From assembly GCA_963971305.1 (NCBI GenBank), contig OZ020317.1, forward strand, positions 19,734,001 to 19,798,000: 64,000 nt of DNA, in the 5' to 3' direction. Shown in pieces: positions 9,444 to 21,473 of the stretch. The position numbers and the translations under genes were made by a program. The notes under the pieces are model-generated. The model searched no databases, had not been told where the DNA came from, and saw only the letters and a list, made by a program, of their open reading frames with translations. Source of the stretch: Arcuatula senhousia. Taxonomy: Eukaryota; Mollusca; Bivalvia; Mytilida; Mytilidae. Within the stretch, counting starts at the first letter, position 1. Each line of letters starts with the position of its first letter.

Positions 9444-11985
9444 GTATACTTTTAAGAATATACACAGCAAAAACTTTATTTTGCAAGACGTAGATCGTAA
9501 AAATTCAATTTGTTCGATTTGCTTTTCAATTCTCAATGCTACCATTCTTTGTTTAGAATAATTCTCTTTTCCGTTTTTAAATTAGTCGATATTAGACAAA
9601 CATGACTTCCTCACTTTCGTGTGGCCTATAATATCATACAACTTCCAATTTCTATCTAACTTAACGTGTTTACCATAAACTCCAGAGATATTTTGTACTT
9701 TCTCAAGATTCAATCTGGACGAAAAAGATACTTTTTAGAGGCAGTATCATTTATGCGTAACATGATAAATTTATTATATCTTAGTTTTACATGCAATTTC
9801 CGTTACCATAATTTCAAACTAGATAGACTGAAAATGTGCATCGTATATCACTTTGAAGAAGTAAGAGTAATTTTAAAATATTTTTTATGTCGAACGTGGC
9901 CATTCTAGGTTAAAATGAAATCTGAAAGTAGAGTAAAAAGCCAGGACCACTTGCATGTGAAAATGAACGTTGACAAAGAATATTTGTTTACATTTGTACA
10001 ACAATTTTACATGAAATTATTTTTTCACCTAAAAAAAATATTTCACTACCGGATCGATATTTATATCACTATAGACATTAAAAAAAAATGGCGCCAATTT
10101 TTTATATAAATATGGCGCCATATCTTCCTAGGAACATGCAATAAATCATCTCCGAGAATTATTTTGTATAGAATATATATTTGATCTATCACCGATAAAA
10201 ATATAAAACTCCAGTCATGCCCACAAGAACCTTGTCTGGGTCCACAATTTTTATAAGATAAAAGTGCGATGAAACCACCACAAATAGTCTAGAACAGAAA
10301 TCAGTGCCCACCATTCGCCGCACGAGACCCAGACAAAGAGTTGAAAACTGCACATGTTCGACGGGCAAAATTTTCAAACTACCCCAAAACACTTTGCAAG
10401 TATAACACTAGAAGAATATTTCAATACTGGAACGGTCAAAACTTACTTGACACCTACTCGATTTACTGAACTCTCAAAGTATCCAGTATTATAAGAAATC
10501 AGTTTAAATTCAATGTCTTCTCCTTGCAGTAAATCAAGTAAAATCAAGATCATTGTCCAGTAAAATTAAGAATTAAAACACTACTGAATAGGCCTCAAAG
10601 ATAAACTACTGAAATTAAAAGGACATAATTTAAGCTATGTCCGATGAAGAGCTTTGTTGAAAGATGTAAAGATTGCTTTGGAAATGAATTTATTTGGTAA
10701 AATGTCACTTGAACACTCATAATTTTTTTTATCATTTCGCTAAAACAGGATTAATTTGAAACTATGTCAATCCATCAAAAATTCTGGTATTCTTTAGGTA
10801 AGACATTCACAAAGTTATTTTTGACGATATATTTTTATATTACCAATAGCCATGTTGGTTACTGTGCAAGTTTGAAAATTTCCTTCCAGTTTTCTACACG
10901 TTTATATGATCATATTTACCATATTTGGGATTTGGAACAAGGCGGTGTTATTTACAATGAGTTACTCTTTCGGACGTGTTGGCAGGCAGGCAGAGGGAAA
11001 TTTTGTAATAGTTTTCTCAGCAACTACTTATCACAGCTTCTTGATATTTAGTTTGAAGCATCAACATGGGCTTTCATACCTGGGGTTTGATCTCAGATCT
11101 GTTGCTCACCTTCTTTCTCTGTTTAACGAAATTGGACAATTTTTGACTTTGACAGATTATTTTAATCTTTTTTTTTTGCTTTAATAATTCAACTATACAT
11201 GTATCAGTGACGTTTGATAAATTAAACTCACATGACGCCTAGCGTTTTGGAAAAAAAGCTAGTATGAGATTCAGAGAATCCTGTCTATTTATAGCAAATA
11301 GTGAAAAAATCGTCGTGAAGTCTACATAATGGTTTAAAATAGGTAACCAAATATTTCCTTTCGGCGCATGTCATACTTAGCGACATGCTAATTATAAATG
11401 ATAAATTGATAGTCACGTGACACTGCATAAACAGATATGCATCCTGTTATATTATTATATATCACCAAAATTGATTGGTTGATTGAAAATATTTGTTTAA
11501 TTTGTAATCAAATTCAGTTTAAAGTTACTCGTTCTGCAAAAAAAGATAAGGGAATTTGAACCAAATGGTGTGTAATAAAAAGAACGTAAGATTTTCCCTG
11601 TCATTTAAAAATGAAATATAAACCTTTGTTGAGCTAGTATACTACAGTCCAAGGTTGAACTCTGAACTTGGAGTCTCTTGTCGATTGGTTTGGACCCATA
11701 TGAAGTACTTATTAAAAGACTTTTGACACATGCATTCTATGTGAGATTTTTTGGCGCCATTACATGCATTATACCTGTTTTAACCCAATAATACATTTAA
11801 AATACTTATACTTCAGTTTTCCATGATATATCTGTGCCTTTTTTTCGTTTTTTTGCTTGTTTTGCGTACGACACTTTGATTGTACTTTGTAACCTTTATA
11901 TTTTTAACAAAAAGGATGACGAGAATTAAATTTTAAAAACAACCATTTTTAAACAGCACACAATATAAGATTGCATTTTTACTCT
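9444..11985. other. No gene recognised
   Basis: This is AT-rich sequence with only short open frames that have no recognisable motif. A small palindromic 'atggcgcca' pair lies at 10089-10120. A non-coding 5' exon of gene C could lie here, because its transcript must start upstream of 5582, but none can be pointed to. Confidence 0.5.
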
Positions 11986-12004
11986 TCTGGGTCCCTGTTT
12001 GTAT

Positions 12005-12393
12005 GGAACTTTGTTGTCATTTGTATTTCGAACACACGTGAAGGTTAGCACTGCTGGTGGAGTTTAAATTCCCCGAGGTAAGCCCGCTCCGGCACCAACA
12101 CTTTTGTGTTGGAGAACACATCAAAGCTTTAAATTATACGTTTAAATTTCAAAATTGTCTAAACCCTAAGGTTCTTCCTACCCCAGACATAGGTTGATCA
12201 TCTTAGTAATAATTTGGTTCCCCAGTTTGGTATTTTTGGTTTTACTGTTCTATGCTCTTCATAATCATGTAGTGTTTAGCATTTTAAATATTTTTGGTAG
12301 AGCGCCTCTGATGAGTCTTGAATAGACGAAACGCGCGTCAGGCGTAGCAAAATTTTTTTGTCTGGAACTTTGTTGTCATTTGTATTTCAACGG
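12005..12393 (+). mobile_element. Retrozyme-like hammerhead repeat, partial tandem dimer
   Basis: The tail 'ggaactttgttgtcatttg' occurs at 12005 and again at 12364, giving a 359-bp period. This means one full unit plus the start of the next. The body contains 'aaccctaaggttcttcctac' and 'cagacataggttg', as at 61787-62080 (+), 38933-39195 (-) and 56435-56600. One hammerhead lies in it (12297-12348). Tandem units with hammerheads are typical of retrozymes and related Penelope-like repeats. Confidence 0.72.
12297..12348 (+). ncRNA. Hammerhead ribozyme, type I minimal, copy 2 (intact)
   Basis: The core CTGATGA is at 12308-12314. Stem II is GTCT/AGAC, followed by GAAA, stem III ACG/CGT, and GTC with the cut expected after 12339. 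Stem I pairs 6 bp (GCGCCT with AGGCGT). All core nucleotides of the hammerhead consensus are present. Confidence 0.85.
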
Positions 12394-12799
12394 AAAAGTG
12401 GTCAAGAAAATCGTTTTATCGGTAAACATTATATTTTTCCTTTGATATTTGCCGCTGATAAACCCTGTATCACGATAGGTGTTTATCACCGAACTTATCG
12501 GGTCAGTAGGTGACTTAGCAGTCTGCATACAAAAAAGTTCCATATAAAAAAACAACCCTTTTAAACGAAAAATCATATTTTGTTGCTCGGGGATTACCGA
12601 TAAAGATAATATAGGACTTTTTAATCTTGAGATTCAAGAAGAATTAGGGGCGAATTTAAAACTGTGTAAACCAGACTTCAATTGTTGTACTGCGAAAAAA
12701 AACGGCGCGAAATTTCCTGGTTAACAATATTATTCGATGGCTACTGTTGTGTTAATATTTTATAGATTTGCGCTTAGGCGAACCTACGTGTATATAAGG

Positions 12800-13045
12800 G
12801 AGCAACAATTTTATTTTTTAGCCGACCGGGGATATTTTTTCATCATGTCTTTTTATTTTCGGAACATTTTCGGAACAAAATTAGAGCCTGGATTATTTTT
12901 TAGCGTGCACGTGCGTTTTTTTACCTGCATTCTGCCTTTTTTAATTCAGAGCACTGTCCTGCCTTTCCTGCTTTTTGTCATCCTGCCTTTTTATAATAAA
13001 ATTGACCATAGCTGCCCGATAAAAAATTAATGGGCGGTCCCATAG
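12800..13045. repeat. MITE-like repeat with cctgccttt core, copy 1
   Basis: It shares a 'gaccatagctgcccgataaa' and 'cctgccttttt' core with 29793-30046 and with the DNA around the minisatellite at 15.7-16.3 kb. Confidence 0.5.
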
Positions 13046-14700
13046 AAGTACCTGCATATATTTTAGTGTAAACAATATATTTTATTGGTTAACAAGATGA
13101 CATTAATACAAACAGATGATATTGATTTGGGATTGGAAAACAAGTGACAAGCACTTTTACGTGCAACAAGTACAGAATCAATATCAAAAGCACAGTGGAC
13201 GCGCGTTTTAAAGACAGACAATTATTAGGCAGTGATTAGAGTATAGGCTGAAAAGACAAAAAAATAAAACAGGAAGAAGATGAGATTTAGTGGTGTTACT
13301 GATCTAAAACTGGTGCGTCTTGTTGACACTGACAACCATTGCTACCGTGTTACCGATAGATTCAATATGGGACTTTTTTATAAACACAGGCTACCCATTT
13401 AAACAGGCTATATGCAAATATAAAGTTTTTTTTATACAAAAATAAATATGGAATATGACATATCGTTCCTGCATGCTGTTGTTTATCAACGGTTAGTCCG
13501 TGTCAGGATTGTAATTCCAACAGCAAAAAATAAACATCGATATGCAAATAACAAAGAAATGCGGAAAGATGCTAAAATTTTACATTAAAGGTTAGGAGCT
13601 ACCAAATCAAGCCCCCTCTTAAAGCAACCAAATTGAAAATGTTTGGAGGCTTACAGACAATTTATCTTAGCTTTAACCTCCTGAAGAGCATAAATCCTCT
13701 GGTTCCCCATCATTCATGCATTCATTACTGAAAATATCACTTGAGGCACACAAGACATGAGGGAAAGAAACGTCATTTCGTTTGGGAGCAGGCTAAAAAA
13801 GAACATTTTTTTTCGGAGAGGATATGGAAGAAGTATAGGTCCTGGAAAACCTTTATTAAACCAAGAAAACATGTACCAAAACTCAATAGATTTGATATGT
13901 CTGTGTTACACATATAAAGTATTGACCAATACAAATATATGTAGTTTTTACAAACGTTCTAATTCATAATAAAAATATTGAAATTTGAAATACCTACATT
14001 GGAAATACTTAGGACTATTTTCACATACGTTCCACATTTGATTGGTTAATTTAGTAGTTAGTAACCTTCATATTGTCTGCTTTAGACTTAAATTTGAATT
14101 GGGTGAAAATATTATAGAATATCATTTTGTCCAGGTAAAGTTTCAAACTTGCAACGCTCGCTTTAAGACAGATAGATATTAAAATGTATTTGAAAATGAT
14201 AAAATGATGCTTTTTGTGACAAGATGATGACTGTGTACTATCATATTTTAATTTCAATTTGAACTTAGTCTTGTAGAGTTTCTATTTCAAGTGGACACTT
14301 AAAAGTAATTCATTTTACATACCTGTACAGTATCAGGCTCCAATGTACATGTGTAAGTCCTTTATATTTCAAGTTCGACAGCTAGATATTTTATATTACA
14401 GTTGTTTCACAGGCGTTCCGGGACTAATGCACGTCTTTGACAGATCTATAATGTATTACCATTAAAGTGCAAAAGGTAATAGGTTTTCCCATTGGCTCTT
14501 CGTGTTTTGTACGAAAAGGGGATAGTAGAGTAATGAAATGATAAAATTGTATCACATCATATTTTCTTTCATATATAATAACGATACCCGATTGGTTAAA
14601 ATTGCACGCACAAATTTAATCTCCGAACGGTTCTTATATTTCGACTTGTGATTTCCCGCCATTTTGAATTAAAGACAGTGTTTTAAAGTTACATTTGGGA
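12920..14700. repeat. Segmental duplication, left copy
   Basis: The order of matching blocks is the same as in 15715-17905. Shared blocks include 'ttagtggtgtt', 'attgctac.gtgttaccgat', 'cttagtcttgtagagtttct', 'caagtcctttat..ttcaagttcgac' and 'taccattaaagtgcaaa'. The copies are clearly diverged. Neither has a convincing protein. Confidence 0.75.
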
Positions 14701-14780
14701 AACAGATTGCCCTTCAGTAATCTGGAGACCTCAACCTCTCGGATACAGATTCTCAAGAAGTACATGTAGGTTTATAACGT
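14560..14780 (+). promoter_or_regulatory. Candidate promoter/5'-exon block, copy 1
   Basis: 'gattggttaaaattgcac' is followed by TTTCCCGCC, which fits the E2F consensus, and directly by CCATTTT, which fits a YY1 core. A similar block follows at 14950-15190 and the beginning of a third is at 17866-17910. No protein is recognised downstream. The regulatory role is inference from motifs. Confidence 0.3.
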
Positions 14781-14949
14781 TTATATTATATCTTATATCA
14801 ACAAGATATTTTAGAAATTGCCGAATGAAGATGTCACATTGAAAATCTCAAGAGCGAATGACTTACCATGTGACCCAATGGTTACAAATTGAACAAACTT
14901 CACATGGCGCTAATTGTTTAAGCAAATCAAAATAAAGATTTCTATATGA

Positions 14950-15237
14950 GTATATCATATTTTCTTCTACTCATAGCGAAGATATTTAATTGGTAAAAAA
15001 CGGCAATTAAACTTCCACGTGATGTTCTCCCGCCATTTTAAATTCTGGACAGCTTCGTTAAAATGGGGAAACACATTTGCCTTTAGAGAAAGTAGAGAAT
15101 TTAACGATTTCTCAACCTTCGATAAGCATTTCGTTTCAGCTCACACAGCAGCCCTTTTCACGAAAAATCTTCAGAGTATTTATCGTAAGTGTGGATTTCA
15201 GCCAATCAAAATTCTTATAAAATTACACTTAGGATAA
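14950..15237 (+). promoter_or_regulatory. Candidate promoter/5'-exon block, copy 2
   Basis: This tandem relative of 14560-14780 has 'attggtaaaaa', then CTCCCGCCATTTTAAATTC. A 72-codon open frame begins at 15019 and meets a donor-like GTAAGTGTGG at 15185. The peptide resembles nothing I know. It could be a first exon or chance. Confidence 0.28.
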
Positions 15238-15713
15238 TTTTTGTTCTTATCATTTTCTTTTTATGAAATGAGCTGGCAGGCTCGCAGGTTAAATTCTTGG
15301 GATGGAAAAAATCATAAAATGCACTCCTGTAGTAAAACCTACAAATGTTTTTTTTATCACAGGAGTGCAATTAACCTTTCAAAACGTGCAGAAAAATGTT
15401 TGACATGGTCCCGAGGGATACAGTTTATCTGGAAAAGTATACTTACTTTCGTTAAAAAACTTTCTGTTATATGTAAGCATTCAAAAGTTGAATTAATCAG
15501 ATCACATGGTATCATTAATATCATTTTTAATGTCCAATTTAAGCAAGAAAACTGAAAGATTTAAAAGAATTATTGGAGTGTTAAACATACACGTGTACAT
15601 ATCCGTTTAAGAGTTTACAAATGTTTATTGGTTAGGAGGAAAACCATGGGTTACTTTAATTTTTAATAATCGCGAAGCGCCGATGAGAATGGTAAGTGCC
15701 AAGTGCATTAACT

Positions 15714-16215
15714 GCATCCTGTCTTTTTAATCTCAGAGTACTGTCCTGTCTTTTTAATCTCAGAGTACAGTCCTGTCTTTTTAATCTCAGAGTACAGTCC
15801 TGTCTTTTTAATCTCAGAGTACAGTCCTGTCTTTTTAATTTCAGAGTACAGTCCTGTCTTTTTAATATCAGAGTACAGTCCTGTCTTTTTAATCTCAGAG
15901 TACAGTCCTGTCTTTTTAATCTCAGAGTACAGTCCTGTCGTTTTAATCTCAGAGTACAGTCCTGTCTTTTTAATCTCAGAGTACAGTCCTGTCTTTTTAA
16001 TCTCAGAGTACAGTCCTGTCTTTTTAATCTCAGAGTACAGTCCTGTCGTTTTAATCTCAGAGTACAGTCCTGTCTTTTTAATCTCAGAGTACAGTTCTGT
16101 CTTTTCAATCTCAGAGTACTGTCCTGTCTTTTTAATCTCAGAGTACAGTCCTGTCTTTTTAATCTCAGAGTACTGTCCTGTCTTTTTAATCTCAGAGTAC
16201 AGTCCTGTCGTTTTA
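15714..16215. repeat. 27-bp minisatellite, about 18.5 units
   Basis: The unit 'gtcctgtctttttaatctc' plus 'agagtaca' repeats with very few substitutions. Because 27 is a multiple of three and the unit lacks stops in several frames, it creates long open frames on both strands, which I treat as non-coding. The related left copy of the duplication has only about one to two units of the motif (12940-12980), so the array expanded after duplication. Confidence 0.92.
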
Positions 16216-17905
16216 TTTTCTGTTTCTTTTTTGGTATTTTGCCTTTTCATTTCAAATTTCACCATAGCTGTCCAAATAAAATCACATGGGCACCCCCTAA
16301 CATAAACTTACATAGCTTTTTATGTGCGACAAGAACAGATACCAATATCACAAGCTCCGTAGATGTGTTTATTTACTGTATATGCATTTTAAATCGAATA
16401 ACGTAAAAATATATGTAAAATGGGTGTTGAAAACCGGACATATTTAATACCTTGGAATTTATTGTTAGGGGTAAAAAAAAATCCAGAAAAGTAAGAGGCA
16501 GTGATCAGTGTATAGACTGCAACGGACAGAAATTGGAACTGACAGGATATTAGAAGACTTAGAATTAGTGGTGTTTTTGATATAAAATTGGTACTTCTTG
16601 TTCAAACTGAATACAATTGCTACTGTGTTACCAATTGATTCAATATTGGATTATAAAGGTTGTTTTTAGTAAAAAGAGGCCAGCCATTTTGACTGTCTTG
16701 AAGGAAAAATAAAAGGGCTTTCATCTAAATATAAATGTGGAATATCCTGTTCCTGCATGCTTTTGCATGACTAAATAAATGCGGATAGATGATTAAATTT
16801 TACATTAAATATTGTCTGCTAAAGGGTGAAATTTGAAGTGGGGGAAAGTAAGCAATAGATTATATACACTTCGACAAAAGTTAGGAACCACCTGAAAATC
16901 AACAAATTTTCCGAAGTCCGAAATTTATATCTTAAACCTATCAAATAAAATCAACTAAGACCTAAACAGAATTGTCATCGACCCATCTTTTGATTTGATC
17001 AAGAATAACAGAAATAATTCTAACAAAAGTCTGGAAATGTGCAATTAATTTAACTAAGTGGAGAAAAAAATTAGGCAAATAAAGGGGGTATATTTTTTTC
17101 GCAATATTTAGAAAATTGAGTGATATCGAACTTCCAAATTATATTCTTACGTTAAGAAATGATAGTTCTTTAAGTCTAGGTCACAATTTTAGCTGCACAC
17201 TTTTTCTGGACTTTTTCCTTGTGATTTTCCCCTTGTTCAAAAACAGTCCACTGTTGGTCACAAATGTAATGATTTTATGACAGAAAAACGTTAAAACATT
17301 AGCAAGAAAATTAGTCTTTTACCACCAGAGAGGGTTTTGGTCAAATGTATTTGCTTCTGTACGAAAATAAGACAACAAAACTGTTAAAAATTTTTAAAAT
17401 CGATGGTCCTTAACTTTTGTCCAAGTCTAATTGTTGTCCAGGACTTGCAATGCTCGCTTTAAGACATGCTCTTAATAATATAAAAAAATGACACCGGGTG
17501 ATTCATTTGTGCCAAGACGATGTATAACGATTTAATTTTAATATCATTTGAACTTAGTCTTGTAGAGTTTCTACTTCAAGTAGATACCATATAATATAAA
17601 TATAAATGTAATTGCATACCTTAATTGTGTGTACTGTATTAGGCACCAAACTGCACATGCAAGTCCTTTATAATTTCAAGTTCGACTTTATGATATCTAT
17701 CCTACAGGCTTTCCTGGACAAATACACGATTTTTGACAAATATATTATGTAGTACCATTAAAGTGCAAAGTAAGTAGGTTCTCCCATTGGCTCTCCAGTT
17801 TAAGTATTAAAAGCGAAGAGCAATTAAAGTTTTGAAAATGTATCAATGTAAAACATCATATTTTCTTTCATTCATAACAACAGTATTTGATTGGTTACAA
17901 TTGCA
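15715..17905. repeat. Segmental duplication, right copy
   Basis: It is collinear with 12920-14700 at an offset of about 3.2 kb and contains the minisatellite at its left end. It is cut off at 17911 by the insertion of a MITE, shortly after 'tttgattggttacaattgca'. Confidence 0.72.
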
Positions 17906-19498
17906 CACGTAAAGGAGTAGAGCCTCGAAGGCCCTAAATCGGCCCGGTATTTTCAGTACTTTTTCAACTACTATTAGTTGTCAAAAATTTAACTAAAATA
18001 TGTTAAGGTATGAACAAACTTTTCATATCTGTAAGATTTAGCAAAATATTTGCACCACATGTTTAGCCACAAGACTTTAAACAGGCCATAAATCTAAAAA
18101 TTCCTAATTTTTCACACATTTTCACTGGTTTCTCTCCATATTTCGTCAAAACTAATATTGGCCACATACCTCAACATTCGTAATTTTTTGATTATTAATT
18201 CATAATATCATTATACACAGTTCTATAACCAAATAATTTTGGTCAAGTGTGGCCCATTTCATTTTTAGCGATTAATACATGAAAATCAAGGAAAACTGTC
18301 ACAAATTGGTATTTTTTCACAAAACAGTCTATTTTCTACCTCGCTGCTCTCCTTAAGCCCCCGTCACACTGAACCACGACCTTACTACGATCATGATTTT
18401 TTCCTAAATCGTTTAACATCGTAGCGTTGTCGTCCCGGGGTCGTGGAGATCGTGTTGTGATCGTACTAGGTCGAGGGTGACTACGACTGCACTACGTAAA
18501 TTTTGAACATGTTCAAAACACTCGTAGTTCATCGTGGTGACAATAGAGCGTACTAACAGCGTACTGAGATCGTAGAGCAGTCGGCTTCAGTCGTAGTAAA
18601 GTCTCGGGACAATCGTGGTAAGGACGTACCTAAATTAACAGCCGACCCCACTACGCTAGCGCTGCGCTCTCGTCACGATCATACCACGATTAAAGTACGA
18701 GCTATACGATCATACCACGATGATAAGTTACGACCTATAAGATCATACCACGATGATAAGTTACGACCTATAAGATCATACCACGACAACACTACGACGC
18801 TACCACGCCCTTGGCGTTCTAAGTACGATCCTACCAAGATCTTTCTACGTCTTACATGTAACGATTGTCTCTCTCACTGACAAAATCAAATGCAAAAAAA
18901 AATATCAATCGGCCTAGCCTTATACATATTTTCAGTAGCATTTCAGAAACTACATGTTTAAACACAACAAAAATATAAAAATAAATATTTTGAAAAAAAC
19001 ACATTCAATGAGTCTTGATTTTGATGTTAATTAAAGGCATTCATGCTCAGGCGTTTGAGTCTAGGATTTAATTATTTTAATTATTGTGTGTATATAAAAA
19101 AAAATATTACCCTAATAATATATAGCTTTTATTATTCCCACGTGGAAACAGTAATTTAGCGAGGTTCAGAATTTGTTATATGCACACATTAAATAAAATA
19201 ATAAAATACTACATCCAAACGCCTGTGCTTACATGTAGAATACTTAGTTTCTATCTTGTGTTCGAATTTCATACTATCATTTTTTTTCAAAGAATATTCC
19301 ATAGTGATTGAGTTTCAATTGGTGAAATGATTCCGACAGCCTGTTGCCATTCTGTCGATCGAGCAGACAAAGCATTCATCACTTTGAAAATGGAGCTCTT
19401 TCATATCATATAGTTTATTAGATCGTAGTTTTGTTAACTTCGCGCATGTCTAACAAATAAATGCATAAATAGAATTTTTTAAATTGAATATGAAAATA

Positions 19499-20870
19499 TA
19501 TATGTTGTGTACAAGTTGTAATTTTGTACAAGTTATAACCTGTACAAATTTTTTGTACATGTTATAACTTGTACGACTCAAAAATACAAGTTATAACCTG
19601 TACAATTTTTACCTGTACAAAATTTTACTATAACAAATGCTATACAAAATATTAAAAAAAAACACGTATTTTTAACTAGTATAGAACAATTTTTTTTCGT
19701 AAAATAAAGCTAATACTAGAAATATTATTTAAACATTTTTCATATTTCAAAATTACCAATAACGTATTTCAGAACAAATGGAATCTTCTACACGTACACA
19801 TGTTTCAGAAGGAAGCAAGAGACACCAATAGAAGAGCGGCAAAACCGGCAAACACAAAATGAATAACAAGCACAAACAGAAAACACACTCACACAAAAAA
19901 ACAAAAAAAACAACAGTACATCAACTGGCAACAAGCATTTTAAACCATTGTGGAAACCTGAAATTTATAATGTTTATGTAGATTTTCAGCAAAATTAGTC
20001 TGGAACCCCAGCTTTGGTGCTAGGTGGTTAGTATATAGACCCCAGTCCCCTTTTGAAAATTTCTCAGGACCCACCCCTGTTTACAATGGTACCAGTTACT
20101 TTTTATATCACTCCGGAAATACATCTAAACCAGCTCTTTCTGCAAGTGAGTTGATTCTGACACTTAAACAACAGCATAACAAAAAAAGTTTGTTCTGAAT
20201 GAAGCAATTAATGATAAAATTGTATATTCTGTCTGAAGAGAGGGATCTTACTGGTGAACATAATTGGTTCATACTAAGAAGCATTAAGTTACCAAAGGGG
20301 CATACCAATTTCAGCCTGAAATGGTTCAGAACTCTGAAATGGCACAGACAAAATCAAGAACACAAACAACCACACAAAGAAACAAACAAAATAGTAAAAA
20401 CAGCAATCAGCAATGCCAATTGAAATCACATCAAGAGTGAACTTTGTGGGGATTCCACAACAAAGGTTAGGAAAATAAATATTTTAGTAGTTTTACTACT
20501 AGTGTCATGATTTCTACAAATATATCAAAATTTCTGATGTTTTGATCCATGGTGATTGTAGATGAGGAAGGTGACGAGTAAATTATTATTAAAATGCAGG
20601 ACAAATACCCAGCACTAATAAGTATTTATAACTTGTGTACAAATTAAAAAAAAAGTTATAAAACTACAATATTGTTGAAAATTTTCAGCAATAAGTAACT
20701 TAAATATAACTTTTTAGCCTAATTTTGTACAAGTTATAACATGTACAGCTAAAAATTGTACAGGTTATAACTTGTATTTTTGTGTCGTACAAGTTATAAC
20801 ATGTACAAAAATTTTGTACAGGTTATAACTTGTACAAAATTACAACTTGTACACAACATATACATTCTTT
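19499..20870. mobile_element. Foldback element with palindromic GTACAAGTTATAAC arms, nested in T2
   Basis: Arms 19499-19620 and 20720-20870 are inverted copies. Each begins with 'gttgtgtacaagttgtaa' and is itself made of palindromic words such as 'gtacaagttataac' and 'gtacaggttataac'. The interior contains diverged minus-strand pieces of the Naiad-1 pseudo-LTR (about 19790-19940 and 20280-20410). There is no protein. Confidence 0.75.
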
Positions 20871-21473
20871 AAAGACATAGAACCTATCATTTTGGCAATT
20901 TTTAAAAAATAGTAAAATTCACACTATTTGAAGAATACATTGTAAAACCTTAAAAGAAACTGTTAAATTTTAAAAAAACCTGCCAGAAAGTATTCTTTTC
21001 GACGGAAAACTGATGAAAAAACGCAGTGTCATAAAAGAGGACAACCTAATTATAGAATGTAAACACTTGCGGGTACTGGTAAACTGAGAAACAAAAAGTA
21101 ACCAAACGAAACGGAGCTGCACAAAAACAATATCGGTAAAGAAGAAAACGTAAACAGTAAAATTAACAACCGAAATCTGTATTAAGAATGGAAACAAAAT
21201 CAAGCAAAACTGGTAAAAAGGAAAATTGAATCGATTTTAGCCGACACCAGTCGTTTTTCTTAATTAATCGATTTCGTTTTCTCTTCGCCTCGTTTGGTTA
21301 CATTTCGTTTCTCAGTTTAACAGTACCCAGTTTACCAAATGTAAATATTTATGATGGACAATACTTAATCAAAGCGAATAATTAAAACAAGATTATTTTA
21401 TAGAAAACTGCAAAACATTGAGTTTTTATGTTGGTAAAGGAAAGTTTTAGATAGTATAGGTTCTATGTCTTTA
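20870..21473. mobile_element. Second foldback element abutting the first
   Basis: The ends are 'tttaaagacatagaacctat' and, inverted, 'ataggttctatgtctttaa'. An inner inverted pair ('ggtaaactgagaaac' near 21078, inverse near 21313) gives a long stem. There is no protein. Confidence 0.65.

Noticed and set aside
15714..16215. CRISPR-like array
   Set aside because: Units are directly adjacent with no spacers, and the DNA is eukaryotic.
15656..16406. Three long frames over the 27-bp repeat (SCLFNLRVQ and KKTGLYSEI repeats)
   Set aside because: Period of 27 and no stop in the unit give open frames on both strands. There is no start context, domain or splice support.
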